Assembly: GCF_902459555.1 (NCBI RefSeq)
Contig: NZ_CABPSM010000002.1
Span: 545,963-609,962, forward strand
Reading direction: 5' to 3'
From: Pandoraea horticolens
GTDB lineage: Bacteria; Pseudomonadota; Gammaproteobacteria; Burkholderiales; Burkholderiaceae
DNA length: 64,000 nucleotides
In this document: in pieces, positions 19,895-29,260 of the stretch
How the letters are laid out: every line of letters begins with the position of its first letter
How positions within the stretch are numbered: the stretch's first letter is position 1
Notes under the pieces: generated by a model
Databases searched by the model: none
What the model saw: the letters and a program-made list of their open reading frames with translations, nothing else
What the model was told of the DNA's origin: nothing
Program-made: the position numbers and the translations under genes

Positions 19895-19922
19895 AAAGCC
19901 GGTGCTTCGCACCGGCTTTTTT
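19895..19922 (+). terminator. Intrinsic terminator after typA
   Basis: A 10-bp perfect stem (AAGCCGGTGC/GCACCGGCTT, TTC loop) is followed by a run of six T. It lies about 70 bases past the typA stop. Confidence 0.9.
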
Positions 19923-20035
19923 CGTTGTGGTTTCCGACATGCGGTGCACGGGTGCCTGCATGCTGTCGATAGCCCCCGAGAGGTCGCGTCGCGCGCGCGT
20001 CCGTTCCGTAGATATTTCTGAAGCACTCGCCAGAC

Positions 20036-21148
20036 ATGACCGAATTTGTTCGAACCGAAATCCGCGGCCGCATCGGCTTCATTACCCTGACCCGCCCAAA
20101 GGCGCTCAACGCACTCTCGCATGACATGATTCGTGCGATGGCGTCGGCACTCGACGCTTGGCGTGACGATCCCAGGGTGCTGGGCGTTGTCTTGCAAGGC
20201 GAAGGCGAGAAGGGTTTGTGTGCGGGTGGCGACATTCGATATTTCCACGAGGCCGTGAGCGCAGGGCGCACCGACATCATGGATTTCTTCACGGACGAGT
20301 ACACGTTGAATTACACGATCGCCACGTACCCGAAGCCCTACATTGCGCTGATGGACGGCGTGGTGATGGGCGGCGGCATGGGGATCTCGCAGGGCGCAGC
20401 GTTGCGCATCGTTACTGAGGCAACGCGCATGGCGATGCCGGAGACAGCCATCGGTCTGTTCCCGGACGTTGGCGGCGGGAGCTTCCTTGCTAACCTCGCG
20501 GGGCATCTCGGCGAGTACCTTGGCACGACCGGTATTGTGTTTGGTGCGGTCGACGCTTGTGAAATCGGTCTGGCCGACGCGGTTGTTCCGCGTGCCTCAT
20601 TGCCGGCGCTGTGCGAGTTGCTGGCAAACGGCGAGTGGCAAGATGGCGACGCCGTACTCAACGCCGCGCGCCTGTTCGCCCGTGAAACGCTGCCGCCGGC
20701 TGGTTTGGCGCCGGGCAAGCTCGCGCCGCTGCGCGATGTGATCGACAGCCACTTCGGGCAGTCGGACATGCCGGCCATTCTGAGGGCGCTCAAGCACGAA
20801 GCGCGCTGTGAATATTCGGGATGGGCAGAGGAGACGGAACATCTTCTGCGCAGCAGGCGCTCGCCGTTGATGGTTTGCGTCACGTTGGAGCAGGTGCGTC
20901 GCGCACGCAAGCTGTCGTTAGCCGATGAACTCCGTGAGGAATGGCTGATGATGCGAAGCGTCTTCAATCTCGATGGGCGTACCGGCGCGGAGAGTGTCGA
21001 AGGCATTCGCGCATTGGTTGTCGACAAGGACCACACGCCGCGTTGGCGGCATGCCGACATTGAGTCGGTGAAACCCGCAGACGTTGCGCGCTTCTTCGAC
21101 GGGGATCGGCTCGGCGCCGACAATCCGCTACGCCAACTCGGCAAGTAA
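20036..21148 (+). CDS. Enoyl-CoA hydratase/isomerase family, 3-hydroxyisobutyryl-CoA hydrolase-like
   Basis: The 370-residue protein belongs to the crotonase superfamily. It has the oxyanion-hole segments GEKGLCAGGDIRYFHEA and MDGVVMGGGMGISQGAALRIVTEATRMAMPETAIGLFPDVGG. The extended C-terminal half with EYSGWAEETEHLLRSRRSPL and FNLDGRTGAESVEGIRALVVDKDHTPRW is typical of 3-hydroxyisobutyryl-CoA hydrolases of valine breakdown rather than of 260-residue hydratases. Glu and Asp in PETAIGLFPDVGG are the likely catalytic residues. It follows the typA terminator and has no adjacent valine pathway genes, so the substrate is inferred from family only. Confidence 0.85.
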   Translation: MTEFVRTEIRGRIGFITLTRPKALNALSHDMIRAMASALDAWRDDPRVLGVVLQGEGEKGLCAGGDIRYFHEAVSAGRTDIMDFFTDEYTLNYTIATYPKPYIALMDGVVMGGGMGISQGAALRIVTEATRMAMPETAIGLFPDVGGGSFLANLAGHLGEYLGTTGIVFGAVDACEIGLADAVVPRASLPALCELLANGEWQDGDAVLNAARLFARETLPPAGLAPGKLAPLRDVIDSHFGQSDMPAILRALKHEARCEYSGWAEETEHLLRSRRSPLMVCVTLEQVRRARKLSLADELREEWLMMRSVFNLDGRTGAESVEGIRALVVDKDHTPRWRHADIESVKPADVARFFDGDRLGADNPLRQLGK

Positions 21149-21191
21149 GCGTCGTCTGCCGAGCGACGTAGCCGCGGGCGAGCCTGAGTGC

Positions 21192-21611
21192 TTATACCGC
21201 TGCGAGACAGAACTGCTCGCCGACCGCCTGATCGAGTTTGCGGCAGATGTCGGCGATGCTGCCCACCATCACGATGTGGGATACGTCGCGATATACACGT
21301 ACGTCGTGATCCGCTGATGTCGCTTGCGTATCGCGACGTTGAAGTTCGCGCACATTACGCGATGTCTTGATGGCTTTTCCGGATGGACATGCGCGGCGCG
21401 TTGCCGACGCCACGGCGGCCGCGAGGGTGCGGGGCAGGACGGTGCTGCGTGCGCGTGCGGGCACCGTGTAGGAGCGGGCAATGGCGGGGGCGGAGGCGAA
21501 CGGGCCAGACAAGGCCGAGAGTCCGTACACGGCTGACAGCCGAGCTTGCGAGGTGACTCGCACACGCGATTGACCAAAAGACGTACGCAGCAAACCAAAG
21601 AGTCGAGCCAT
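21192..21611 (-). CDS. Unrecognised 139-residue protein downstream of lexA
   Basis: I do not recognise this protein. A real gene is suggested by an AAAGGA ribosome binding site eight bases before the ATG and by its placement on the lexA strand. The C-terminal part also looks protein-like (HDVRVYRDVSHIVMVGSIADICRKL). The N-terminal ~90 residues are Ala/Ser/Arg-rich and basic, with no signal peptide or membrane helix. A coding stretch in another frame or a broken gene cannot be excluded. It is separated from lexA by 175 bases that include a G13 tract. Co-transcription with lexA, and hence SOS control, is possible but not shown. Confidence 0.5.
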   Translation of the reverse strand: MARLFGLLRTSFGQSRVRVTSQARLSAVYGLSALSGPFASAPAIARSYTVPARARSTVLPRTLAAAVASATRRACPSGKAIKTSRNVRELQRRDTQATSADHDVRVYRDVSHIVMVGSIADICRKLDQAVGEQFCLAAV

Positions 21612-21740
21612 GATGCGATCCTTTTTCCAATGTGGGTCTGAAGGACGCGTCCTGCCACGTATTTCGCAAATCGCGGGCGCAGCAGGGCACGGGCGCCGGA
21701 CCCAGCCCGGCGCAGTCGGAAATGCAAATCTTCAGGGAGT

Positions 21741-21753
21741 GGGGGGGGGGGGG
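21741..21753. repeat. G13 homopolymer between lexA and the 139-aa gene
   Basis: Thirteen consecutive G residues lie in the short space after the lexA stop. This is the longest mononucleotide run seen in the window. Confidence 0.9.
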
Positions 21754-21786
21754 CTGCGCTACCACGCGCAGTCCCCGGCGTCGCGC

Positions 21787-22440
21787 TTAGAGATCGTTGT
21801 TGCGGATTAGGCCGACCGCAATGCCTTCGAGCGCAAAGTCGCCGCTACCTTCATTGACGTTGATGTTTTCGAAATCCGGGTTCTCGGCGATCAGCTCGAC
21901 GCCGCCCGGCACGCGGTGAAAGCGTTTAACGGTCACGTCGTCGCCAAGGCGCGCCACGACAATCTGGCCCTCGCGCGCATCGGCGGCCTTCTGCACGGCC
22001 AGCAGATCGCCGTCGAGAATGCCTGCATCGCGCATCGACATCCCGCGCACCTTCAGCAAGTAGTCGGGCTGGCGCGCGAACATGTTCGGGTCGCACTGGA
22101 AGTTGCGCTCAATGTGTTCCTGCGCAAGGATCGGGCTGCCGGCAGCCACGCGTCCGACGAGCGGCAGCGACAACTGCATCAGGCCCATGTGCGGCAACGT
22201 GAACTGGTGCACACCGCCGGCTTCGTCCAGGCGCTTGAGGCGGATGCCGCGCGATTGACCCGCAGCCAATTCGATCACCCCTTTGCGCGCTAGCGCCCGC
22301 AGGTGCTCCTCCGCGGCATTGGCGGAAGAGAAGCCGAGTTCGGCGGCGATTTCAGCGCGTGTCGGTGGAAAGCCGGTGCGCTCGATCGCTTGTCGGACCA
22401 GTTCGTAGACCTGCTGTTGACGGGCGGTAAGTTTGATCAT
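21787..22440 (-). CDS. lexA: SOS repressor LexA
   Basis: LexA represses the SOS regulon and cleaves itself when stimulated by RecA filaments. The 217-residue protein has the N-terminal winged helix ([20 protein letters not shown], then [28 protein letters not shown]). The cleavage bond is Ala100-Gly101 in [10 protein letters not shown], with nucleophile Ser135 in VRGMSM and general base Lys172 in [11 protein letters not shown] 22440 is the family start; the longer upstream frame has no family similarity. Two perfect CTGT-N8-ACAG boxes lie just upstream, so the gene is autoregulated. Confidence 0.97.
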   Translation of the reverse strand: MIKLTARQQQVYELVRQAIERTGFPPTRAEIAAELGFSSANAAEEHLRALARKGVIELAAGQSRGIRLKRLDEAGGVHQFTLPHMGLMQLSLPLVGRVAAGSPILAQEHIERNFQCDPNMFARQPDYLLKVRGMSMRDAGILDGDLLAVQKAADAREGQIVVARLGDDVTVKRFHRVPGGVELIAENPDFENINVNEGSGDFALEGIAVGLIRNNDL

Positions 22441-22447
22441 GGCATCA

Positions 22448-22463
22448 CTGTATGGAAGCACAG
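22448..22463. promoter_or_regulatory. LexA (SOS) box 1
   Basis: CTGTATGGAAGCACAG matches the CTGT-N8-ACAG consensus exactly. It lies eight bases before the lexA start codon. Confidence 0.8.
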
Positions 22464-22467
22464 GTGG

Positions 22468-22483
22468 CTGTATTTTTGTACAG
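22468..22483. promoter_or_regulatory. LexA (SOS) box 2
   Basis: CTGTATTTTTGTACAG matches the consensus and is A/T-rich in the spacer, as in strong boxes. It is offset 20 bases from box 1, about two helical turns, so two LexA dimers could bind the same face. Confidence 0.9.
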
Positions 22484-22776
22484 TGTTTGCAAAAACGCAA
22501 GGGAAAACTTCGTGTAGTGCGTGAAGTTTCTGCCACATCCCCCTACTTTGCGCCGCACATTGTCAGTGTCACAAGCCCCTACGCATCGGAAGCGCCGAGC
22601 AGCACATTGACGTGCGCCGCTACAACGGGATGCCGCCAGACGCCATCGGCCATCACGGCCCGTCGCTTATACGCCCCATGAGGAGCCAAGGGAACGAGGG
22701 TGCCGAAGGCCGTTGCGGCTGAGCCGACGTACGTTTGGGCAGCCAAATGCTTCCTTCAGCATCTTTTCGCTAATCC

Positions 22777-22790
22777 TTATTCCGGCATAA
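22777..22790. promoter_or_regulatory. Inverted repeat upstream of sbp, candidate CysB site
   Basis: TTATTCCGGCATAA is palindromic at 12 of 14 positions and lies ~90 bases before the sbp start, next to an AT-rich stretch (22796-22822) that stands out in this GC-rich genome. CysB is encoded at the far end of the same gene run. The rest of the lexA-sbp spacer (22484-22776) holds nothing I recognise. Confidence 0.45.
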
Positions 22791-22877
22791 ACAAACGAAA
22801 AAATATTATTTTTAATTATTTAGCGCCCCTCATAGACTGGCCTCCTACACACGAGAAGCAAACAAGGAGTGCAAGTC

Positions 22878-23909
22878 ATGAGCAAAGCAGCACGGGGATG
22901 GAAAGCTAAAAAGCTGGTGGTGGCACTGGGCAGCCTAGCGCTGGCCGCCGGCATGACGATTCAGGCGCAGGCCGCAAGCCTTTCTCTGCTCAACGTCTCG
23001 TATGATCCGACGCGTGAGCTGTACGCCGACTACAACAAGGCTTTCGAAGCCCATTACAAGCAGACCACCGGCGACACGGTGACGGTGAAGGCCTCGCACG
23101 GCGGCTCGGGCAAGCAGGCCCGTACCGTGCTCGATGGCGCACCCGCCGACGTCGTCACGCTCGGCATCTCTGCGGACATCGACGAACTGGCTCAGGCCGG
23201 CCTCGTGAACAAGGATTGGCAAAAGCGTCTGCCTGACAACGCTACGCCGTACACCTCGACGATCGTGCTGCTGGTGCGCAAGGGCAATCCGAAGGGGATC
23301 AAGGACTGGGGCGATCTCGTCAAGCCGGGCATCAGCGTCGTGACGCCGAACCCGAAGACGTCGGCCGGCGCTCGCTGGAACTACCTTGCCGCATGGCTCT
23401 ACGCCCTCAAGCAGCCGGGCGGCAATGAGCAAAAGGCGCAGGATTTCGTCAAGGCGCTCTACAAGAACGTGGGCGTGCTCGATTCGGGCGCTCGTGGCGC
23501 CACCACGACCTTCGTGGAGCGCGGTATCGGCGACGTGCTGATCGCCTGGGAAAACGAAGCGCTGCTCTCGGTGAAGGACCTCGGTCCGGACAAGTTCGAC
23601 ATCGTGGTGCCGTCGTCGTCGATTCTGACGGAACCGCCGGTGGCCGTGGTCGACAAGAACGTCGACAAGCACGGTACCCGCAAGGCTGCCGAAGCCTATC
23701 TGCAATGGCTGTATTCCCCGCAAGGTCAGGAAATCGCTGCGAAGCACTTCTATCGTCCGCGCTCGCCGGAGATCGCGAAGAAGTACGCGTCGCAATATCC
23801 GAAGCTCAAGCTCTACACGGTTGACGCCGATCTGGGCGGCTGGACGAAGACGCAGGCCAAGCACTTTGCCGACGGCGGCATCTTCGACCAGATCTATACC
23901 AAGAAGTAA
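22878..23909 (+). CDS. sbp: Periplasmic sulfate-binding protein
   Basis: Sbp captures sulfate (or thiosulfate) in the periplasm for the CysTWA importer. The 343-residue precursor has a basic N-terminus and a hydrophobic signal peptide ending near AQA-A (residue ~32). The mature sequence matches the family: [46 protein letters not shown] and [16 protein letters not shown]. The final part is [24 protein letters not shown] 22878 has AAGGAG eight bases upstream. An in-frame GTG at 22869 overlaps that site and is rejected. It is the first gene of the operon. Confidence 0.96.
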   Translation: MSKAARGWKAKKLVVALGSLALAAGMTIQAQAASLSLLNVSYDPTRELYADYNKAFEAHYKQTTGDTVTVKASHGGSGKQARTVLDGAPADVVTLGISADIDELAQAGLVNKDWQKRLPDNATPYTSTIVLLVRKGNPKGIKDWGDLVKPGISVVTPNPKTSAGARWNYLAAWLYALKQPGGNEQKAQDFVKALYKNVGVLDSGARGATTTFVERGIGDVLIAWENEALLSVKDLGPDKFDIVVPSSSILTEPPVAVVDKNVDKHGTRKAAEAYLQWLYSPQGQEIAAKHFYRPRSPEIAKKYASQYPKLKLYTVDADLGGWTKTQAKHFADGGIFDQIYTKK

Positions 23910-23933
23910 CGCCACGACGAAAGGGGCCCTCGC

Positions 23934-24797
23934 ATGAGTACCGCACTGTTTCCCCTCTGGCGCAAGCCGAGTGCCTTGCCGGGCTTTGGCCTGACGATGG
24001 GCTACACCGTCGCATACCTGAGCCTTGTGGTGCTGGTGCCGTTGCTGATGGTCTTCATCAAGGCAAGCTCGCTCGACTGGGCGAGCTTCGTCACCGCGGT
24101 GAGTTCGCCGCGCGTGCTGGCGTCGTACCGCCTCACGTTCGGCGTCTCGCTGGCGGCCGCTATCCTCAACGCCGTATTCGGTTTCATTCTGGCGTGGGTG
24201 CTGGTGCGTTACACGTTCCCGGGCAAGCGATTCGTCGACGCGCTGATCGACCTGCCGTTTGCCTTGCCCACGTCTGTGGCGGGCATCGTGCTGGCGGCGA
24301 TCTACGCGCCGAACGGCTGGATCGGACGTTGGTTCGAACCGCTCGGCATCAAGATCGCCTTTACGCCGCTGGGCATTTTTGTGGCGCTGACGTTCATCGG
24401 ACTGCCGTTCGTGGTGCGCACGCTCCAGCCGGTGCTCGAAGAGTTCGAGCGTGAGCAGGAAGAGGCAGCGGCGTGCTTGGGCGCCACACGCTGGCAGACG
24501 CTGCGTCATGTGATTCTTCCGGCCGTGCTGCCCGCGCTGCTGACCGGCTTCGCGCTGGCCTTCGCGCGCGCCGTGGGGGAGTACGGTTCGGTCATCTTCA
24601 TCGCCGGCAATATCCCGATGGTCTCGGAGATCACGTCGCTGCTGATCGTGACCAAGCTCGAACAGTTCGACTATGCGGGCGCTGCGGCACTTGCCGTGGT
24701 GATGCTGGTGATCTCGTTCGTGTTGCTGCTGCTTATCAATACCCTGCAATGGTGGCTGCAACGCCGTCATTCGGGCCGGCGCGCCAGTGGCGTGTGA
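23934..24797 (+). CDS. cysT: Sulfate ABC transporter permease CysT (CysU)
   Basis: One of the two inner membrane permeases of the sulfate importer. The 287-residue protein has about six transmembrane helices. The binding-protein-dependent permease motif EEAAACLGATRWQTLRHVILPAVLPALLTGF contacts the CysA ATPase. The characteristic DLPFALPTSVAGIVLAAIYAPNGWIG segment precedes it. It begins 24 bases after sbp and is followed by cysW 30 bases later, which indicates a single transcript. Confidence 0.96.
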   Translation: MSTALFPLWRKPSALPGFGLTMGYTVAYLSLVVLVPLLMVFIKASSLDWASFVTAVSSPRVLASYRLTFGVSLAAAILNAVFGFILAWVLVRYTFPGKRFVDALIDLPFALPTSVAGIVLAAIYAPNGWIGRWFEPLGIKIAFTPLGIFVALTFIGLPFVVRTLQPVLEEFEREQEEAAACLGATRWQTLRHVILPAVLPALLTGFALAFARAVGEYGSVIFIAGNIPMVSEITSLLIVTKLEQFDYAGAAALAVVMLVISFVLLLLINTLQWWLQRRHSGRRASGV

Positions 24798-24827
24798 TTC
24801 AGGAAAACGAAAGAGAACGTTTCGATC

Positions 24828-25733
24828 ATGTCAGATTCATTCGCACTGTCGCGTACCTTGCCACATGTGGCCAAGGCCCGTAATGCCGATCCGACCGACG
24901 AGCCCGCGCTCGTCAAGGCCGCGCTGATTGGCGTAGCGTTGCTATTCTTCGCCTTGTTTCTGGTACTGCCACTCGCGTCGGTGTTCGTTACCGCCCTGGG
25001 CAAGGGTTTCGCTGCTTACTGGGACGGCCTGACGAACGACGATGCGCTCTCGGCCATTCGCCTCACGGTGCTGATCGCTGTCATCGCCGTGCCGCTCAAT
25101 CTGGTGTTCGGTGTGGCGGCGTCGTGGGCGATTGCGCGCTTCGACTTCAAGGGCAAGAGCGTGCTGACCACGCTCATCGATTTGCCGTTTTCGGTCTCGC
25201 CGGTGATCGCCGGGATGACGTTCTTGCTGATCTTCGGCCGTCAAGGGCCGATTTGGGACTTTCTCGATGCCCACAACCTGAAGATCGTGTTCGCGCTGCC
25301 CGGACTGGTGCTCGCGACCGTGTTCGTCACGTTCCCGTTCGTGGCGCGCGAATTGATCCCGCTCATGCAGGCACAGGGCAGCGAGGAAGAGGAAGCCGCT
25401 CGTGTGCTTGGCGCCACCGGCTGGCAGGTGTTCATGCGCGTGACGCTGCCGAAGATCAAATGGGGGCTGTTGTATGGCGTGATTCTGTGTAATGCCCGCG
25501 CCATGGGCGAGTTCGGTGCGGTGTCGGTCGTCTCTGGCCATATTCGCGGCGAGACGAACACGCTGCCGCTGCATGTGGAAATTGAATACAACGACTACCA
25601 CACGGTGGGGGCATTTGCGGCAGCGTCGATTCTCGCGTTGCTTGCGCTCGCCACGCTGGCCCTGAAGCTGTGGGCCGAACGTAAGCTGGCGCAGGACAAG
25701 GCCGCGCGTCGCGAAGATGCCGTAGCGGCCTGA
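24828..25733 (+). CDS. cysW: Sulfate ABC transporter permease CysW
   Basis: The partner permease of CysT. The 301-residue protein has about six membrane helices. DLPFSVSPVIAGMTFLLIFGRQGP and the EAA loop EEEEAARVLGATGWQVFMRVTLPKIKWGLLYGVILCNARAMGEFGAVSVVSGHI are diagnostic of CysW. About 30 polar residues precede the first helix. It lies between cysT and cysA in the operon, with cysA starting 27 bases after its stop. Confidence 0.96.
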   Translation: MSDSFALSRTLPHVAKARNADPTDEPALVKAALIGVALLFFALFLVLPLASVFVTALGKGFAAYWDGLTNDDALSAIRLTVLIAVIAVPLNLVFGVAASWAIARFDFKGKSVLTTLIDLPFSVSPVIAGMTFLLIFGRQGPIWDFLDAHNLKIVFALPGLVLATVFVTFPFVARELIPLMQAQGSEEEEAARVLGATGWQVFMRVTLPKIKWGLLYGVILCNARAMGEFGAVSVVSGHIRGETNTLPLHVEIEYNDYHTVGAFAAASILALLALATLALKLWAERKLAQDKAARREDAVAA

Positions 25734-25760
25734 GCGGACATCGCATCGAGGAGCAAGACA

Positions 25761-26837
25761 ATGAGTATCCAGGTACAACAGGTTTCGAAGCGGTTCGGCA
25801 ATTTCGCGGCGCTCGACGACGTGAGTCTCGAATTCCCCACGGGCGAGCTGGTCGCGCTGCTTGGGCCGTCCGGCTGCGGCAAGACCACACTGCTGCGTAT
25901 CGTTGCCGGGCTGGAATTTGCAGACGCTGGTCGCGTCGTTCTGAACGGCGAGGATGTCGCCTCGGTTGGCACGCGCGAGCGTCAGGTCGGCTTCGTATTT
26001 CAGCATTACGCGCTGTTTCGTCACATGACGGTGTTCGAGAACGTGGCGTTCGGTCTGCGCGTGAAGTCGCGGCGCGAACGTCTTTCGGATGCGCAGATTC
26101 GCAACAAGGTGCACGAATTGCTCGGCCTCGTGCAACTCGACTGGCTGGCTGACCATTACCCGGCGGAACTGTCGGGCGGGCAGCGTCAGCGTATTGCACT
26201 GGCGCGCGCGCTGGCTGTCGAGCCGAAGGTGCTGCTGCTCGACGAGCCGTTCGGTGCGCTCGACGCCAAGGTGCGCAAGGAGTTGCGTAGCTGGCTGCGA
26301 CGTCTGCACGACGAACTGCACATCACGACGATCTTCGTCACGCACGATCAGGAAGAGGCGCTCGAAGTCGCTGACCGTATCGTGCTGATGAACCGCGGCA
26401 AGGTTGAGCAGATCGGCGCTCCGCAAGACGTCTACGACACGCCGCAGAGCGCGTTCGTCTATGAGTTTCTTGGCGCCGCGAACCGGCTGTCGGGGGAACT
26501 GCGCACGCACGATTTCATTGCGGACGCCGGCGCGTATCGCGTGACGGTGCACAAGGACGATTTGCCGGCTGTGCCGCAGGATGGCCGTGCGATTGCGTAC
26601 GTGCGTCCGCACGATCTCGCGCTGTTGCCTGCGCACGATGGCGGCCCGGGTATCGACGTGGCCGTGCGTCGCGCGATTCCGCTGGGCGGCACCGTGCGCG
26701 TGGAACTCGCCGCACCGGGCGATGCGGTATGGGAAGCGGAGCTCACCCGCTCGGGCTGGCAGGCGCTCGGCGCCGATGCCGGCACCACGCTGAGGGCAGT
26801 GCCGCGTCAGTTGCGGGTGTTCTCCGCGCAAGCGTGA
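25761..26837 (+). CDS. cysA: Sulfate ABC transporter ATP-binding protein CysA
   Basis: CysA hydrolyses ATP to drive sulfate import. The 358-residue protein has Walker [13 protein letters not shown], the Q-loop in [20 protein letters not shown], signature [16 protein letters not shown], Walker [13 protein letters not shown], and the switch His in [17 protein letters not shown]-terminal TOBE/regulatory region runs from ~240 to 358. Its start follows GAGGAGCAAGACA. It closes the sbp-cysTWA set, and cysB follows 111 bases later. Confidence 0.97.
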   Translation: MSIQVQQVSKRFGNFAALDDVSLEFPTGELVALLGPSGCGKTTLLRIVAGLEFADAGRVVLNGEDVASVGTRERQVGFVFQHYALFRHMTVFENVAFGLRVKSRRERLSDAQIRNKVHELLGLVQLDWLADHYPAELSGGQRQRIALARALAVEPKVLLLDEPFGALDAKVRKELRSWLRRLHDELHITTIFVTHDQEEALEVADRIVLMNRGKVEQIGAPQDVYDTPQSAFVYEFLGAANRLSGELRTHDFIADAGAYRVTVHKDDLPAVPQDGRAIAYVRPHDLALLPAHDGGPGIDVAVRRAIPLGGTVRVELAAPGDAVWEAELTRSGWQALGADAGTTLRAVPRQLRVFSAQA

Positions 26838-26948
26838 GCCGCACGACAGCATCGAACGACAGACCACAACAAGTTGAAGCCATTGGGTACACATAGTTGA
26901 CGTTTTTAGACGTCACGGACAGACAAAGCAACAAGGCGGAGTTACATC

Positions 26949-27887
26949 ATGAATTTCCAGCAATTGCGCTATGTGCGCGAAGCCGTTCGGCAGAACCTCA
27001 ACCTGACGGAGGCGGCGAGTGCGCTGTACACGTCGCAGTCGGGCGTGAGCAAGCAGATCAAGGATCTCGAAGACGAACTCGGGGTGGATGTGTTCGTGCG
27101 TCGCGGCAAGCGTCTCACGGGACTGACCGAGCCCGGCAAGGCGGTGCTGCAACTGATCGAGCGCATGCTGCTCGACGCCGAGAATCTGCGCCGCGTGGCG
27201 CGTCAGTTCGCGGATCAGGATAGCGGTCATCTCGTGGTGGCGACGACGCACACGCAAGCGCGCTACGCGCTGCCGCAGGTCATCAAGCAGTTCACGAGCG
27301 TGTATCCGAAGGTGCATCTGGCGCTGCGCCAGGGCAGCCCGCGTCAGATCGCGCAGATGGTCATCGACGGTGAAGCCGACATCGGCATCACGACCGAGGC
27401 GCTCGACCGCTTTCCCGATATCGTCACGTTCCCGTGCTATTCGTGGCATCATGTGGCTGTCGTGCCGAAGGATCACCCGCTGGTCGGGCGTGAAAGCGTG
27501 ACGCTCGCGGACATTGCCGAATACCCGATCATCACCTATGACGGCGACTTCACGGGCCGCTCGCATGTGGACAAGGCGTTCTCCGATCAGGGACTGGTGC
27601 CGGACATCGTGTTGACGGCACTGGATACCGATGTGATCAAGACGTACGTCGAATTGGGGCTGGGCGTGGGGATCGTGGCGGCGATGGCCGTCGATCCGCG
27701 CAAGGATCAGGATCTGGCGGTGCTCGAACTCGACAACGCGTTCGAGCCCAGCACCACGCGGATCGGCTTGCGCCGCGGCGCGTTCCTGCGCTCGTATGCT
27801 TACCGTTTCATTGAAATGCTTGCCCCCGCGCTCAAGGAGCAGGAAATTTCGACGCAATTGCGAGAAGCGCTGGAATTCGCGGCCTGA
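26949..27887 (+). CDS. cysB: LysR-family regulator CysB
   Basis: CysB controls sulfur assimilation in response to N-acetylserine/O-acetylserine and sulfate. The 312-residue protein begins MNFQQLRYVREAVRQNLNLT, followed by the winged-helix segment EAASALYTSQSGVSKQIKDLEDELG. The ligand-binding domain has VVATTHTQARYALPQVIKQF and ADIGITTEALDRFPDIVTFPCYSWHH, all CysB/Cbl hallmarks. CysB and its paralogue Cbl/SsuR are hard to separate by eye, but co-location with the sulfate importer favours CysB. The start has AAGGCGGAG upstream. Confidence 0.92.
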   Translation: MNFQQLRYVREAVRQNLNLTEAASALYTSQSGVSKQIKDLEDELGVDVFVRRGKRLTGLTEPGKAVLQLIERMLLDAENLRRVARQFADQDSGHLVVATTHTQARYALPQVIKQFTSVYPKVHLALRQGSPRQIAQMVIDGEADIGITTEALDRFPDIVTFPCYSWHHVAVVPKDHPLVGRESVTLADIAEYPIITYDGDFTGRSHVDKAFSDQGLVPDIVLTALDTDVIKTYVELGLGVGIVAAMAVDPRKDQDLAVLELDNAFEPSTTRIGLRRGAFLRSYAYRFIEMLAPALKEQEISTQLREALEFAA

Positions 27888-27909
27888 CGCGGCGGCGCGC
27901 GACATTTCC

Positions 27910-27918
27910 GGGGGGGGG
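27910..27918. repeat. G9 homopolymer after cysB
   Basis: Nine consecutive G residues occur 23 bases after the cysB stop, in the spacer before the asparaginase gene. Confidence 0.85.
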
Positions 27919-28058
27919 CAGGGCGGCGCACGTTTTCAGGCGTTGTCCGGCACATCCCCGTCGTTCGGCCGTGGCTTGGCCATGGATCACGCCCGCTGAG
28001 GTGGGATCGATATTTTCAGCGATTGGGAAGCCGGGCAGTATTGGATACAATCGTTGAC

Positions 28059-29099
28059 ATGACTTTGACCTCATTCAACCCCATCCCTCATTACACCGTG
28101 TCCTCGGGCGATCTGCCGCGCATTGCGCTGCTCGCCACGGGCGGCACGATCGCGGGCAGCGCGGCCGATGCGACGCGCACCGCCGGTTATCAGGCCGGGG
28201 CGCTCGGTGTGCAGGACCTGCTTGCCGCTGTCCCGGCGCTGGGCACCGTCGCGCACATCCACGCCGAGCAAGTCGCCCAGATCGACAGCAAGGACATGAG
28301 TGTAGCGCTCTGGCAGAAGCTTGCCGCCCGTGTGAACGCTTTGCTCTCGCAGCCCGACGTGGCAGGGGCGGTGATTACCCACGGGACCGATACGCTCGAA
28401 GAGACTGCGTATTACCTGCACCTGACCATCAATAGCCGCAAGCCGGTGGTGTTGACGGCGGCGATGCGGCCCGCAACGGCGCTCTCCGCCGACGGACCGC
28501 TCAACCTGCTCAATGCCGTGCGCGTGGCTACCGACCCGATTTCGTCGGGCCGTGGCGTGATGGTCGCCATCAACAACCAGATTCACTGCGCACGCGATGT
28601 CGTCAAAACGAGCACCTACAAGGTCGACGCCTTCCACTCGCCGGAAATCGGCGTGCTGGGCTGGGTGCAGGACGAGCGGGTGGCGTTCCAACGTACGGCG
28701 CTGCAGTACCACACCGTCGAGAGCGAGTTCGTCGGACTTTCGGGCGAGTTGCCCGCCGTCGAAGTGGTCTCGAGTTATGCGGGCGTGTCGCGGATCGCCG
28801 TTGACGCCTTGGTGGAAGCCGGCGTGCAGGGCATCGTGGTCGCAGGCACGGGCAACGGCTCGCTGCATTCATTGCTGCAACAGGCGCTGGCCGAGGCCGT
28901 GCAGCGCGGCGTGACGGTCGTACGCGCCGCACGCGTGGGCAGCGGACATGTCATGCACAACGGCGCGGCGCCCGACGACCAGTATGGCTTCGTGAGCGCG
29001 GGCAACCTGCATCCGTTCAAGGCGCGTGTCTTGCTGATGTTGGCGTTGCAGGCGGGCGTGCCGCGCGAGCGCATGCAGAGCCTGTTTGCCGAGTATTGA
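28059..29099 (+). CDS. L-asparaginase (type II-like family)
   Basis: Asparaginase hydrolyses asparagine to aspartate and ammonia. The 346-residue protein has both catalytic threonine motifs, LLATGGTIAGSAADATRTAGYQAG and VITHGTDTLEETAYYLHL. The family segments PVVLTAAMRPATALSADGPLNLL and IVVAGTGNGSLH are also present. There is no signal peptide, so a cytoplasmic location is likely even though the sequence resembles the periplasmic type. ATG 28059 (MTLTSFNPIPHY) is preferred over an in-frame TTG at 28023; neither has a good ribosome binding site. It is convergent with the glxR operon. Confidence 0.9.
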   Translation: MTLTSFNPIPHYTVSSGDLPRIALLATGGTIAGSAADATRTAGYQAGALGVQDLLAAVPALGTVAHIHAEQVAQIDSKDMSVALWQKLAARVNALLSQPDVAGAVITHGTDTLEETAYYLHLTINSRKPVVLTAAMRPATALSADGPLNLLNAVRVATDPISSGRGVMVAINNQIHCARDVVKTSTYKVDAFHSPEIGVLGWVQDERVAFQRTALQYHTVESEFVGLSGELPAVEVVSSYAGVSRIAVDALVEAGVQGIVVAGTGNGSLHSLLQQALAEAVQRGVTVVRAARVGSGHVMHNGAAPDDQYGFVSAGNLHPFKARVLLMLALQAGVPRERMQSLFAEY

Positions 29100-29123
29100 C
29101 CCGCAACACCCGATCGTCCGGGG

Positions 29124-29168
29124 CAAAAAAATACGGCGCCGGCCGCTCATTCGAACGACTTGCGCCGT
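29124..29168 (-). terminator. Intrinsic terminator of the gcl-hyi-glxR operon
   Basis: On the minus strand, a 7-bp ACGGCGC/GCGCCGT stem with a 22-base loop is followed by A and then seven T. It is about 95 bases past the glxR stop and 25 bases past the convergent asparaginase stop. Confidence 0.6.
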
Positions 29169-29260
29169 GACGCCCTGCGGGCACCGGGCTTTGCAGCCCG
29201 GCGTCCGCCTATGCGCGCCGTATCTCCCTGATCGCCTGACGTTGCCTGCGTGGCGGTGAA

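Noticed and set aside
17742..19961. A 739-codon frame antisense to typA
   Set aside because: It covers a fully convincing typA gene and its translation is compositionally biased, with no domain.
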